A DNA stretch of 64,000 bases from Liolophura sinensis (GCF_032854445.1 NC_088300.1:21061608-21125607), one strand, 5' to 3'. Shown: positions 43,783-56,816, counted from the stretch's first letter. Translations and numbers: made by a program. Notes: generated by a model not told the origin, from the sequence alone.

Positions 43783-44793
43783 ATGGCCGAGGTGGATCCA
43801 ATGGTTCAAGCTTTTCTGAAAGCGCGGACAAAAAACCAAAGAGAGGAAGTAAAACTGCAACGATATTTGACCAACCTAGAGCTGAGGAAAGTCAGCACAA
43901 AAGCAATGCTTGACGACCAACTGTTCGAACACCGTAAAATCGCGTTCGATCTCAGGAAAGAAGCGGATGTTAACAGGACTAATGAAAAGTTACAAGTGAG
44001 CTCGGAGCCACCAGATTCCGTGTTTGATAGTAAGCTTTACAAGAGCTCTAACCGGCAAGTGAGAACTGACAGTCGAGTGAAATTTGTGAATCTGGACAAT
44101 GTGGACGAAACCAAAGGAACATTGGTTACCATACTCGGAAGCCGACAGACTGAGGCAGACGGTTCGAGGGAACTTGTTCCCTCTAACAATGGACCGACGG
44201 AATTCGATGGCAATTTTAGACCAAGGTTAGCTTCTTCGATCAGCTTTCCTCCAGTTTGGAAGTCATCCAGTGCCAAGGGAAGACGGTCAAGTGTAGAGGA
44301 TATAGGTGATGAGGACTGTGCGTCAGGTAAACCGGGGGAGTCGGAGCAGGTCAAGGATAGATCAGGCTTGGGAGACACAATCCAGTATTGGCCGGGTGAT
44401 CCCATCGCCATCGGCTCTGTCCGGAGACCAAGGAAATCGACCAAAGAGCTGAACGCTCGCGAACAATCCCGAATGAGTCTGAGAATGGCGAGCCGCGAAC
44501 TCCGCCAGTTTGCCACATGCAGTCGTCAGTGTGGAAAATCTCAGTTTATTTACGAGCTGGAGCGATCTATATCAGATATACCGCTACTGTTACCCGCCAT
44601 CATTGCTGAGAGGGAAAGGCAGTCCCAGAAGGAGGACAGACTGAGACGAGAGAGGACGGGTTCTGGAACAAGTCTGGGTGCCAGGTCTGCGACCCTTCCG
44701 GGCATTAGCAACGCTCCAGCCTCCTCCCCACACAGACAGCCCACATTGAGCAGACAACTCACATATTCTGAACTGATGAAACAAGGATCCTGA
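43783..44793 (+). CDS. Intronless 336-aa protein of unknown function
   Basis: A single uninterrupted frame from an ATG in good context (CTCAAGATGGCCGAGG) to TGA. I do not recognise the family. The first ~70 residues are charged and probably helical (KARTKNQREEVKLQRYLTN, LFEHRKIAFDLRKEADVN). Residues about 75-215 are polar, Ser/Asp/Gly-rich and probably disordered. A more ordered block follows (ARE..RMSLRMASRELRQFA, QFIYELERSISDIPLLLPA, IIAERERQSQKEDRLRRER). The tail is Ser-rich and ends LTYSELMKQGS. No signal peptide, membrane segment or catalytic motif. Length and composition are unlike the chance ORFs nearby, and a poly(A) signal (AATAAA, 45149-45154) follows about 350 nt later. It could also be the terminal coding exon of a longer gene, but the ATG and the YY1-like context argue for a true start. 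Confidence 0.68.
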   Translation: MAEVDPMVQAFLKARTKNQREEVKLQRYLTNLELRKVSTKAMLDDQLFEHRKIAFDLRKEADVNRTNEKLQVSSEPPDSVFDSKLYKSSNRQVRTDSRVKFVNLDNVDETKGTLVTILGSRQTEADGSRELVPSNNGPTEFDGNFRPRLASSISFPPVWKSSSAKGRRSSVEDIGDEDCASGKPGESEQVKDRSGLGDTIQYWPGDPIAIGSVRRPRKSTKELNAREQSRMSLRMASRELRQFATCSRQCGKSQFIYELERSISDIPLLLPAIIAERERQSQKEDRLRRERTGSGTSLGARSATLPGISNAPASSPHRQPTLSRQLTYSELMKQGS

Positions 44794-45036
44794 CAGTCTA
44801 TATGGGCATTAAGAAGTTGTCAATAATTTGAAAGAAGCAGGGTATGTCTGTGTAGGTCGTGATGCGGGCATGAGATGTTATTCTTTTTTAGGAAGGATTT
44901 CTCCTTGTCCAAGAAAGATTTCAGAAAAATGAAAATTTCTGAATTTAGCTTAGAAGTACTAAGACTGACAATTCTGAGGTACTCTCGACCTATGCAGTAT
45001 ATGAAGACTCAAAGCACAGAGAGTTAAAAAAGTGAA

Positions 45037-45080
45037 ATATTTTTGAGTACGGCGTAAAACACCAATCAAATAAATAGATA
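45037..45080 (+). mobile_element. SINE family 1 tail end
   Basis: TTTTTGAGTACGGCGTAAAA, CACCAATCAAATAAATAGA is the last part of the SINE; the rest is absent. It lies in the likely 3' UTR of the 336-aa gene. Confidence 0.8.
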
Positions 45081-45148
45081 GACTGTAAAACTGGAGCAGA
45101 GTGCCTATCATCAGTGCGTACATGGTTAAAAGCCTATGTACTGTTAAT

Positions 45149-45154
45149 AATAAA
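45149..45154 (+). terminator. Possible polyadenylation signal of the 336-aa gene
   Basis: AATAAA about 355 nt after the stop codon; assigned by position only. Confidence 0.4.
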
Positions 45155-47990
45155 ACAAGAGTATTTATGCCTTTAAAATCTATGTTAACAAAACACTGCT
45201 AGCCAAAACGTGTACTAGAGCGGATTCCTTCGGTATTTACTTCAGCTCTCATAAAATGCAGAACAGAACAGGAACTTTTATTTTGTTAATATACAGAATG
45301 TCTGGGATACGTGAGATATCTGCTGTATAGTGTCATAGTTTGGTAGACCTATCAACCATTGACTGCGTCCAGCATGTATTCGTCTGGTTTGAGCAGTGTT
45401 TTTCCTCCCTTGCTACATGCAAACATTTGTACGATTTTGTAGTATACAGCCTGCATGGAAGCATTCATGTGGCTGAAGCTATTATATTCCACTGGAAGTG
45501 GGATTACCCTAATTTGATCACAAAGGTATTGCGACTGCTGAACTAAAGCCTCTGAGAGGTTGATTTAAGTCTCTATTGTTGTGATAAACCTTTGTACAGA
45601 GTATTTTTGCTCCAAAGCAAGCTACTGACGTCAGCGACGGTTATGATGCAACGGTGGCGATTATAGCCACATGGCATGATGATTATATGGCCTAAGTAGG
45701 CTTTGTTGTCTGTAGCTGCCTTCAAACAGTTACCAACGCTGTACAGATTATATACTTGTTGGCCTCATTGAAACAAATATATCACCACTGTTGTATTTAT
45801 GTTTCTTTAATATATATGAGATAGTGAATATTCTGAAATAATATTATAATACTTGGAATTACAATCCTGTAACGCACATATTTGTTTCTCTTCAATGGAT
45901 ATCGAAAGTACCACCGTGTAACATGTACGTGCAATTATCGTTGTCCCTTCGCTGTATGTCTTGAAAACGCGTCCGTTTGAATTAATGAATGAAGGCTTCA
46001 AATTTACCAAACATTGGCAGTAGGCCTATTTCATGCTAAAATCAACAAACATGCAGTTGTCATTCGTCATGAGAATGATGACATCAAAAATCAGTATAAA
46101 CACGAAACAGACATTTTTAAACCCGGTATAGACACGCACGAACAAACAACTTTCAAAACTCACAACTACAGTGGAGTCTCTCAAAACCGACACCTTTATT
46201 AACCGACATCTTGTCAAAACCGACAACATTTCGTGATCCATTTTCTGCTCCACTTGACAGTAATGTTAATTGCCTTCAGTAAACCGACTCTTGTCTCTTC
46301 TGAACATCGACAGTGGTTTGTAGTACAAACATTCCCACTAAGTGTTAATCTGTCTTGTCTAATCCAACACAGCGCGTCGCACGACGTCCGATGGAGTCAG
46401 AGTTTGGCTTCAGCTTGCCTGCTCGCAAGGTTACTGAAGATCAGGGGTAGGGAGATAATCTGCTTATGTGAACTCTGCCCACTTCAGCAGGTGTTGATCT
46501 CCTGTCTTGATACTCTTTGTTCTTGTACAATAACCTTAACAATATCATCATATGTACTGGTAGTCCTTATTCCATATAAAATTACAATAACTTTTCATTA
46601 TTTAACTACATCATCGCCAGCAGTGCTTTCAAACTACGGAAATAAGGCGTCAACTGTCCCATGTATGGAGTACAATCGGGGCCAAAATCCTATCGAAGGC
46701 AAAATCCTTTTAAAACGATGTGGATCTATCATGGTTACTGGGCACCTTTTCATCCAAGCTTCTTTACAGAGGCCAGAGGTGCTCTTCTTTTCACCTTGGA
46801 GGTCCCACGGCTTCTCACCAACTTGTGTGATCGTCGATTATATGTGAAATATGTGGATTGATAAGGTTAGACAATTTGACCGTTTTCTGCAACGACAGCG
46901 ACAAAAGTTACCGAAAAGAAGCATTGTGTGTATGTGAGGGAATGTAAAATACACGTTGGGTTATCATTTAGCCTACCCAGAATCACAAAGTTCTTTTTTA
47001 TAAGAATATGTCAATAAAGCTTTTGTCAGACGAAGGAACTGTCGACTGCTGCAGAAGTGTTTTCAAGAGGTTGAAGCAAAACAAAACATATATTTTCGGA
47101 AAAAGACCATGGTTCTACAGGGCATGAACCTCAGTAAACGACATCACAAACTGTAGGCCCACGGCAGGTGTTATTTTTTTGGGTGGTTGTTATGGGACAC
47201 GTTTTGCCAAAACAAGGACACAAGACATGAAAATGCCTTGTGTCCCGGTTTGCAGTTCTTCTTTTCCCGTCTTGAGGTATATATGCTCAGTTCAGGCTGT
47301 TCATTATTGATGGATTTCTTGACTTCAATCAGGAGAGATATCATGAGATAATAAATTCTTAAAACGTGTATCAGTTCATCCACCAATCAAAATGGCACCT
47401 AGCAAGAACATGACACTGGAATATGTAGTGTAGTTATGTGCTATACTGTAGACTCCGATAATATATCCCCGATGGGGTAAAGGTTACGTGATGCGATTCA
47501 TTGAAGCGGAAATGTCTGCTTTTGAGTGGGTATCGGAATATTTGTTCTGGGTAAAGGCATGCTGGAAATCTGTTGTTGTAACAATTGTTTTGTCGCTTGT
47601 CATGATTCACGCACATTAGCTTCGGGCAACGGAAAGTAATCGCCCTGTATATCACTGGGTTTAATTCACAAAGGCCTACTTTCCACCCGTGACTTTTAAA
47701 TTAAAGGTCAGCGACATCGACGGTGCTTTTGGGACATTACTAGCTGGTTAAGTCGTTGACAATTTCGCCTTCTCTAACTCGTGACTGAGACACTTCCGCT
47801 TGAGTGGCCTGAATTTTGAACTTGTTGTGTCTTTTAAAAGTTTGCCGTCATTTGCAGTATGACGGGAGGGCAACTTTGTTAATGTAGGAATGAGGTTCTT
47901 GATAGTAGGATGTGTTCATCAGATGCGCATGCGTACATGTTGTTACCGCCCATATTTCCACGTTCACAGATTTACGCCAGGAAGCGATTG
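45155..47990. other. Intergenic DNA with a possible pogo/Tigger-like end
   Basis: At 46170-46230, CAGTGGAGTCTCTCAAAACC, GACACC and two further AACCGAC motifs resemble the terminal repeat of pogo/Tigger elements. No matching inverted end or transposase was found. ORFs at 46233-46847 and 46661-46861 are unassigned. No gene is called. Confidence 0.4.
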
Positions 47991-47994
47991 CTTT

Positions 47995-48130
47995 CAATTT
48001 AATTAGTTGATTGGTGTTTTACATTATATTCAGGAATATCTCATTACACGACGGCGAATCGCTATCAGGAGCCGATCCCAGAGCCATCCTAAGATCCCTT
48101 CAATGCTTCGTGTGTGCCGAAGTTGAACTC
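47995..48130 (-). mobile_element. SINE family 1 fragment, diverged
   Basis: TTGATTGGTGTTTTACATTA, TTCAGGAATATCTCATTACA and CGACGGCG match the tail-proximal body in reverse orientation; the rest has decayed. Confidence 0.6.
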
Positions 48131-48524
48131 TTATACATTTGTATTAATATAACATTGTTGGGGTGACCAACATGTTTACTAAAAACAGGCTATACAGTAG
48201 TGATTCAAACTTTGAAATCAGAATTTATTTCGTGAAGTGTGCCCCAGCAGAGCAGACGAGATATCGAAAAACGGCACACAGCTACAAACGCCAACTCCCG
48301 ACGGAAGTTGCATGTTGTCTACTTTAAACATGCCCTTATCTGTATGCAGGGAAGAAAGTATTTTCCATCAAAATTGGCTTGCATTTTTTCTAATAGGTGA
48401 TTCCCCCCCCACTTCTATATTACTAAATAGATTTATTAGAGTTGGCCATAGTGGCTACCGATTCCGTCTGTCCCTTCCTTGAACACTTACTGCTCACTCT
48501 TTTCGGATCTCATAACATATCTGG

Positions 48525-48690
48525 TTAGTGTTATTTTACGTGATGGATGTTTAACGCCGTATTCCAACATTTTCCAATTCTATGACGCCCGGCAAGTTTA
48601 TGCGGCGGTGGAAACCGTGAGTGCCTTGTGGAAACTGGAGTGCTCAGAGACCGAATTTAAGAGCTGCAGCCAAAGCACTCATTGTGCCAA
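48525..48690 (-). mobile_element. Decayed SINE-like fragment
   Basis: GATGGATGTTTAACGCCGTA, TTCCAACATTTTCC, ATGACGCCCGGC and GGAGTGCTCAGAGACCGAA resemble tail, body and a degraded box B in the order expected for SINE families of this genome. Confidence 0.45.
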
Positions 48691-48775
48691 TATCGTTCAA
48701 AATAGTTGCCACAAATAGTTTCTTCCTTCATCTATAAATATCAAGTCAACTCCTTCATTAAAATGAGAGCACGGT

Positions 48776-48781
48776 TTTATT
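48776..48781 (-). terminator. Possible polyadenylation signal of the SLC3 gene
   Basis: TTTATT on + (AATAAA on -) about 305 nt past the stop codon, with no other clear signal between. Confidence 0.45.
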
Positions 48782-49084
48782 AACTTTCCCTTCAAACAAA
48801 TCTCTTCTGCAAAGTGATTGCAACACTTGGTATGAATACCATTACTATTAGTATGAGGACTATTATACCAAAGTTAGAATTTAATACTTCATATCATATC
48901 TTTCTGAAGCGACGCAGAGTATTTCGTTCAACAAGGCTGTAATGCATACAAGCCTAACAATTATTAGTAAAGAAATTAAACCACTCTGGACGAGACAAAT
49001 ATCTGTTATGGAGATGCTATTTTTATGTTAAAATTGCTGTCGGTTGAGTTAATAAGCTCTTCTTTGCTGGTGGTTATGAAGATG

Positions 49085-52000
49085 TTACAGCTTGTAGATG
49101 ACCACGTCTCCTGGCTTTAGGAGGACAGAATGACCCTTCAATTTGTGGATTCCAGAATACTCGCCCCCAGTGCCAGATGAATGGGCCACTATTTCCCCTG
49201 TCTCGGGCAGCTCCCCATTCTCTTTGGTGAAGGTCTTCACTACATTTGCCTTCCCAAAGTTGATGGCAACAAGAAAGCCTGGGAAGCCCTCCGCTTCACG
49301 GAAGAATGAGAGTAGGTTTTGGTTTACCACAGAATAACTCATCTCTCCCCACTGGAATGATGGTTCTTTCTTTAGACCGGCTAACTTGAAGAAAAACTCA
49401 AGGGAGGTGTAGCCAGCAAAGTGAGCCAACTGAGCCTGCAGGCAAAAGTAGAATGGAGAAAATCATGAGAATGTCAAAAATCTAGGGCTATCTAACAGAA
49501 GATTCAAATGCAAAACTGGGTATATCTAATGGGCATGAATAACCTTGAAGCATGGATTAAGCATTGAAATACATGTACCTCTGTTCCAATAAATACAAGT
49601 AACACTGGAAGCATGGAATAAGCATTGAAATACAAGTGCTATTGTTCATCTTCACTGGTACGCAACAAATGTACCAGGTTCACCAAGCGATCTTAGACTT
49701 AAGTCAAATTTTAATAATTAGATTTGGTATTTTCCTTTCTGTTATTTTAGCCGAAATCTGTTGTACTATCAGTTACCTAGAATTTACGCTGCAAAGCAAT
49801 ATTCTGACCTTTTTACATCAGAAATAACAACTTTGAAGTGATCTGAAATTTTGACTTCACATCGTGATCACACCTGATCATATGCTATAAATTTACCAAC
49901 ACTACGAATTTTTGCTTCCACAAGTTCCATAAAACATGTTCCTGATGGAACTAAAGCAAGCGTGACATACTTGTACATTAGGCTGAGACTTAGTGTCCAC
50001 TGGTAACCATGGCGTGGCTGACGAGAATCCAGCATTCTTCTTCCCATTCCATCTCATTGGAGTACGATAGGCATCCCTAGACACTTGTTGGTAGCCAGAC
50101 TACAACAAGGACAAAGTGCAAATTACACCACACTATCAAATACAAGAATTCTATTAGAACAGTTTCAATTGGATACCTTAAATTGTTCACATCTGGAAAA
50201 AGCTTCAGTTGAAAACTTCGCCTACATTGCACTTAAGGTCCAACTTTAAAACTTAAGACATAGAACTGTTTCACTACTTTATACCAAGTATGCTTACCTC
50301 TCCAGCGGCTTTGCCCACTGGATCCTGTGTTAAGTTAAAAATAGGAACCGGGGCATCCTTTAGTCCTATCTCATCTCCATAATAGATGACAGGTGTGCCT
50401 GGAAGAAGTAACTGCAGGGTGTGCATAGCCTTGACATGTTTATCTCCGACTTGGCTGGCAAAACGATGCGAGTCCTGGTTACTGAGCTGTGAACAAAGAA
50501 AAATGAAACATGGTTAACCGTCACAAGGCTTTCACTGAAATACACCAAGGTTGGCGCAGCTTAGGTCAGAGACGAGAGCAAATTACGCCTTACAAGCACC
50601 ACACAAATACTGTTAATCAAAGATCAACACAATTTGGATGACCTTTTAAGTGTCATAATTATTAGGCTGTTGGTATTTTGAACAGACGCCTAATACAAGA
50701 GAGATGATGGGTTGTATAGCGAATGGAAGACTACAGCATTATCTTACCGTCCAGCCTGTCCAGCCGTCCTTAACCTGCCCTGTCAGCTGACTGTCAATCA
50801 GGTCCTGCAGACACAGAGCATTGCAGTCTGGTTTGCGATTCACCAACGCCTGACTGATGACCAAGTGAACCCCTTTCTTCTCTGGTGTACCCATATACAG
50901 ATTTGTGGTATTGACTGTCCCCTTCACAGATGCGAACAACAGTCTGTTACAAAGTAAAAATACATATGTTAAGATAGATGTAAAAGAAAAAAATTATCAA
51001 TAAAAGAATTACCAACACCTGTTTCATGTATCTCACTAGCATTTCACCCCATACCAAGATTTGTTTTAGCATGGTGACTTAGTTATCAGTAGAGGCGCAC
51101 ACTATAGGTGATTTTTTACTTGGTCCATATTTACAAGTGCAATACATCTATTATTACGCTAATTACAACATGCTAATGTCTCAATGTTACACTCACATAT
51201 ATCAAGCCTTTTTGTTTTGTTAATTTTTCAAGATAAAACAGGCTTCATGCAAATGGGCCCAGTGCACATTATAAAACAGGCTTAAGGTCATTATCAATTC
51301 TAACCTTTCACTGCCTGGTTTCTTCACATACGAATCAACAATTTCTCGGAACTTGCTTATAACATCGAAGGTTTCTGGCTGGTCAGCTGTGAGAGAATGG
51401 TCCACATACTCGTAGTCATCCTGAAGTAACAAAAGGGGGTTTAAAACAAGAACCGCACACAAATGCCAGGAAAGCTATTAGAAATTTCTAAATAAGACCT
51501 GCCTTTACAAGGCAGGAGAATAGATAGAACTAAACTGATATATACTAGATCCTACCTCCTGTAATAAGTTTTTGATAATTTTCCACAAAATTGGAAATCA
51601 GACATCTGATAATCATAAATCATAAATCCCTAGATTCACAGGATTATCAAAAATATTATCAACATGTTACAAACTACGGCAGACAGACGATGGCAAAATA
51701 TAAACAGCAAAATTGGACACCAATTGTCACGGTTAACAAGTGACACATTGTACAAAGTTTGCCCATGAGGAGCTGGTACTTTATCTGAACACTCACCTGT
51801 CTACCAACACCTGTGCTGTTCTCATCTTTGCCCAGTTGATCACTCTCGACCAGATAAGGCGCTCCAACGATGTTGAACCCATCTACACCCATCTCCAGCC
51901 AGAAACGTAGAATACTCTACACACACACACAAAGTCAAAATATAGCAGCAGATTCTTTGCTCAACGATTTCACCCAAAACCAGGACATAAACCATATAAA

Positions 52001-54498
52001 TGTACACAATACCTTTTAATTTACTGACTGACTGGTCATAAATGCCTTACTCCAGAATTTTTTACTGATGTAATGAGGACTTATGGGTGGAGAAAACCAG
52101 AGTAAACCTTCAACAGTCGCCTGGTGTGTAACAAACCTCCTGACATGATACAAAGCAGAAACATCCAGGGCTGGATTGAAACATTCGACTTAATTAGTCA
52201 AGGGTCTGATGGTCACAACTAGCAAGCATTTGAGCCATCTAAGCCACACTCTCAGTCTTTCAACTGAATTACCAAAGACCTAATTAATATTTCTGTAAAG
52301 AGAAGATGGTGATGGACTTTCTGGAGCACAGATAAGATAAGAGAGTATGTTGTGCAGGTTGCTTGTCTCCAGCAGAGTAACAAAGTAAGCAGTCATCTCT
52401 TAAAAATATTCAGAGAGAACATGAAGCAGCTGACACTGAAAGCCTACACAGAATACAGAAATGAAGGCTACAAACCTCCAATCCAAACTTTTACTGGTCT
52501 AGTTCATTAGTCTCTCTGTTGTACACTGTTTATAAGCTAATTCATCCCATTTTGGGTATACTTTCACAAGACTAGGCTCCCCTACCTCCATCTCTTCCAT
52601 CACATCAGTGTTTCTCAGGTTCAGCTCTGGCTCAAAGTCAAGGAACTGATGAAGATAATACTCCTTACGAACATCATCAAACTTCCATGCTGAACCGCCG
52701 TGCACACTTTTCTGTAATATCAATTAATATCATTAATAAGGATCAAACTGTTTTATTAAATTTATTTTAACAGAAACAGAAATAAAAACACTATTTTGTA
52801 ATCAAACAATTTCAAACATTTCTGGTATCCAGAATTTGCACTATATACCCAGTAGATGTTAAACTTACCCAGTTGTTTGGAGGAGTGCCTTGAGTCCCTG
52901 GTGCCCAGACATAGTAGTCTGCATACTTCCCTTCCTTGTTACGACTTTTCTCAAACCAGGGATGTTTGTCACTTGTGTGATTTGGGATAAAGTCCAGCAC
53001 AACCTTCTTTCCTGCAATTAGAAATCTCCATGTGTATCCATTTTAAAAATGCAGGAAAGACAAGACTACTACATGTATAAAAACAATCCTAAGTAAACCC
53101 ACCCTGAAGTTTACATTGTAGTAAGTTATATGTTGATAGTTTATACTAAATATTTGAACACTATTCTTGCAATAGAGTTTATTAAAATGCACACTTACCT
53201 TTCTTGTGCAACTGTTTCATCATATCCTTCAATTCATCCACAGTTCCGAACACTTCACTAATGTTCTTGTGATCAGTGACGTCATAACCAGAATCCAAAA
53301 GAGGCGATTGGTAAATTGCATTCAACCATATAACATTGGCCGTCAAATTGTTAAAGTAGTCATACTTCTGCTTGATTCCTGATCAAAAAGAAAAAAAAAC
53401 AAGAAATAAAGATTTGATTGGACTTTGCCCTTTACCTTAATTTTGCTTCTAGTCTATTGTTGGACTTATTTCATCATCATCATCATCTACTTCTGTAAGA
53501 CGAATCGGAAGCTAGAGATCACTTTATTTCCTTAGTAACAAGCGGCGTGGGTGAAGAAAATGGTCCTCCCAAAGTTATTGTATAGCAAAATGCTAGATTA
53601 TGAATCATTATCAGTGATTCTGTATCTGTTGGTTTTGTGTAATTTTTAGCATTCCAGATAGTCTGAGTATTTCTGCAGAGCTTTCGTGGTGTTATTTTTT
53701 TACTTTTCTCTAATGCTTTAAAATTGGGCCGCCGTTTTGTTTCTGACACGAAAGGATGGTCACGACTTCCGACCTGTATTACACAGATTTGTGCACATTG
53801 TGGGCTGGACACGGATCAGCTAGTATAATGACCTAGATAGATTTGGGATCTAATGTAGTATCTAACAACTTCAGTGATCACGTGAAACAAATAGCCTAGC
53901 TCAATTTTAGACTAGCTGCTGTTGACCATACAATCTGACACAGATACAAGTGCATTATACATGACAAAGCACTCAATGACTACATGCTCGCGCAGTACCC
54001 GGATGTTGAACTATTTCTTGTTAACTTAAACCATAAGTATGAAGTCCAAATTTATGGTTCACCTGCTAGATCACCCAGGCCGTCATTGTTAGCTCCATCC
54101 AGGAACGATTTCGGGTACACCTGATAGACAACCTCCTTATTCCACCATTTCTGGTCGGGTCGGTAGGGACAACGTGGCGCCAACACGATGATGACAATGG
54201 CGGCCGCTAACATGGCTATCCAGCCCACCCAGAACAGGATGAATAAAATCAGCCGCGTTCGTACCCAAAATGGATCTGTCGCATACTCCATCAGTTCTTC
54301 TTTTCCCAAACCAGTGAAGGAGTCACCATCTTTAGATTTAATCTCAACATCAATCGTTGTTTCCTCAAGTCCTTTTCCGCCATTCAAAAATTTGGCCTTT
54401 GAATCATCGAATTCGCTTCCTTCAGCGTTGGCAGCCATGTCGTCTTCTATTTTCTGTTTTTCCCCATCTTTGTAGTTTTCGTTAACCACTGAATCCAT
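49085..54498 (-). CDS. SLC3A1: SLC3-type amino-acid-transporter heavy chain (4F2hc/rBAT family), 10 exons, 661 aa
   Basis: Exons in transcript order: 54498-54063, 53378-53199, 53011-52869, 52711-52586, 51916-51797, 51420-51305, 50943-50748, 50486-50298, 50099-49971, 49435-49085 (1986 nt, one frame). Type II membrane glycoprotein that pairs with an SLC7 light chain and takes it to the plasma membrane. N-terminal cytosolic tail 1-79, membrane helix about 82-107 ([18 protein letters not shown]), then APRC with C110, placed like the 4F2hc cysteine that links to the light chain. The rest is a GH13 (alpha-amylase-like) ectodomain: [77 protein letters not shown]. The catalytic Asp expected after GVDGF and the general-acid Glu are missing, so it is not a glucosidase. 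Sequence blocks resemble rBAT more, the lost Asp resembles 4F2hc; the symbol is therefore provisional. The exon 6 donor is GTTAGA, weaker than the others. Confidence 0.92.
52020..52250. mobile_element. SINE-like repeat in SLC3 intron 4
   Basis: TTTACTGACTGACTGGTCAT, TGGGTGGAGAAAACCAGAGTA, CTGGATTGAAACATTCGACT (box B-like) and a final AGCATTTGAGCCATCTAAGC resemble the repeat at 29585-29760 in content and order. Confidence 0.45.
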
Positions 54499-56387
54499 TT
54501 TGGAGAGCGGGGGCCTGGTAACCAGCAGTTATCAGGCAAATTGTTGAAATGTTTCCTCTCTTAGCCCCTCGAACGCACTCTTCCGTTTGCCCTTCTCGTC
54601 TCGTATGATGCAAGCTGGCGGCTTCGCCGAGTTATAAGATCCGGGCTCTCGCGCAGTAATACAAAACCAGTCCTACGGAGTTTGGCGAAGGCGGAGCACC
54701 GGGAATGACCGAGCAGCACTTGAAGTGCCCATGTCGTGTTCACGTCACACCTGTCAAAACACAGACACAAGCAATAATGGTTAAGATAACAGCAACATCC
54801 AGCTCACGTAGTTAGGAACTATAACATGTCAGCAGAAAGAAACCTGGCGTGGATATGCTACCTTTTGTATTTGTCCCAGGTTAACCGAAACGTAGGTAGA
54901 ACTCCTTAAATATTTTATTTATTTGATAGGTTGATTTTTATGATTTATTTATTTGATTTTGATATTTGATGAAGCAAGTTTGTGTGTTAAAAATCAGGTC
55001 TTCAATTTTGCACTCAGGCCAAAAATAACTGCGTAAGAATATAATAAATATGAACTAATTAAATCTACTACTGTTATATTTTGGCTTTGGACAACTTCAT
55101 TAAGTGGCTGTTAAGTGTGGAAAAAATTTTGAGATATACAAAATGTAATGTAATACCAGTATTAGTTAATAGACTAATAGAAATTAATTGTCAAATTTAA
55201 CACAAATGAGACAAAACAATTTAAATTCAGCTACGCGCATACATGTGTTTATTTATACCCAGTGGACTAATTTACTTTGAAGGTTTGTGTGTCGATTACA
55301 TGTGTAATATGGTAAGTTGATATTCATTGAAAGAAATTAATGCTTATGCGACCCAAAAAATTTTGCATTCATTTCCATTCTTTTTGTTTGTTTTTTTTTT
55401 GTTGTTTGTTTTTTTTTTGTTGTTTTTTTTTATGCAGCGCACAGAAAATCATTCTTTACTCCAGTTTAGAAGTGCCGTATGTTACCCCTCACGTACTCCA
55501 CCCCTACCCCCAACATACACAATTAAAACATGTACAAGCACGACGGCTTATGAAATCAACCTGAGCCCAAACGTGACAATAGTTACTGTTGGCAGCTGTC
55601 TGGGCAGCCGCATTACCGCCTGGACTACAAATTGTGTCTTCCGCGCTGTATGACGCTGCATTGAGGTGGAAAACGCCATTACAAATCAAGAACCTACCCC
55701 CTCTCCCCCTTTTCCCGTATGATGCAATTCAATATTCAAAGAGGATATTGTATACATGTTGTTTAGTTGAATGAAACACGGAATCCTCAGTTCATGTAAA
55801 AGTCGAACTCGTGGTGGACAACTTTCGAATATTTTTGCCGAGTTTTATTGCTTACAACACGCATGTTTACACATGTATGTGAACAGGATGTCTATTCGCT
55901 GCTTAGGTCACCATGAGTTGACATTTTATCCATACTGACCATATATGGGCCTAAGGTTGTTTTGCGAGACCCGTAAAGAGCAGTCTGAGCACACGGATGT
56001 CATGTATTAGAATCGAGTCTACGTATGTATAGATAAACTATAAAATGTTCGTGTAACATACTTTGGTTGGACGCTCGATCAGAGCCGCATGTGAACTGAG
56101 CGGCATGCATGCATCCACTCTATCAATATCTGAGCATGAATGGAGGGATTACAATAAAACCTATAGGACTGTTGCCGGAGTAATATCGTGAATAAAGTAG
56201 CATTCGGGGATTTTCATTTATAAGACATAATTCCGCGCTGTATTTAAAACTGTGTTAAATGATGTTTACTTTTGAAACCGCTTATATATATCCTTAAGTA
56301 TATGCTTAGGCCTATAACGAAACATGAATGCAGTAAGCGTAGCCATGACTTGAAATATTGTAACCTCTAACCCAGTGCCTAGGGGTT
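54499..56387. other. 5' flank of the SLC3 gene and intergenic DNA
   Basis: The GC-richer stretch 54499-54760 is the likely 5' UTR and promoter of the minus-strand SLC3 gene. A partial SINE tail (ATTTATTTGATAGG) is at 54918-54960, and a T-rich simple repeat (TTTTTTTTTTGTTGTTTG) at 55380-55432. No other gene is seen. Confidence 0.5.
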
Positions 56388-56690
56388 AACGTCGTACTTA
56401 ACAATTTTTCAGTCATATGACGACGAAGGAGTTCTTAGAGTGCATGTGCGTGTAATGTGCCTCGTTGTTGTAGGACGGATTTCCACCGCTCTTTTATCTA
56501 GTGCTGCTTCACTGAGACGAATTAGGCCTACCGAAGTCAAGTAAGCTGCACCACCCTAACAATTATAATGATACGGGTCAACCAGTCGTTGTGCTATCCC
56601 CTTAAGGCTTAACACGAGGGAGCTACAACTTACTCTTTTAAGGTAATAAGTGTGACCATACCCAGGACTGACACTGGATCTACCTCTCCC
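56388..56690 (-). mobile_element. SINE family 2 copy (antisense)
   Basis: GTTAACGTCGTACTTAACAA, TTTTTCAGTCATATGACGAC, GATACGGGTCAACCAGTCG and CTTAAGGCTTAACACGAGGG follow the copies at 17280 and 18608, with a diverged middle. Confidence 0.7.
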
Positions 56691-56816
56691 GAACTGCAGC
56701 GCTATACGTATATGCTTTTATATACGTATAAAACTATGTAGTTGTCACTTGTGATATAATCTTTATAATCTCATTGCAATCATTTGTGTGTGTCATAGAT
56801 TTTCCGAAACTTAGAT

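Noticed and set aside
44037..44516. 159-aa minus-strand ORF inside the 336-aa gene
   Set aside because: Antisense shadow of a GC-richer coding region; no start context or homology.
46233..46847. 204-aa plus-strand ORF
   Set aside because: Overlaps the pogo-like end, has no recognisable domain, and its residue mix is that of random AT-rich DNA.
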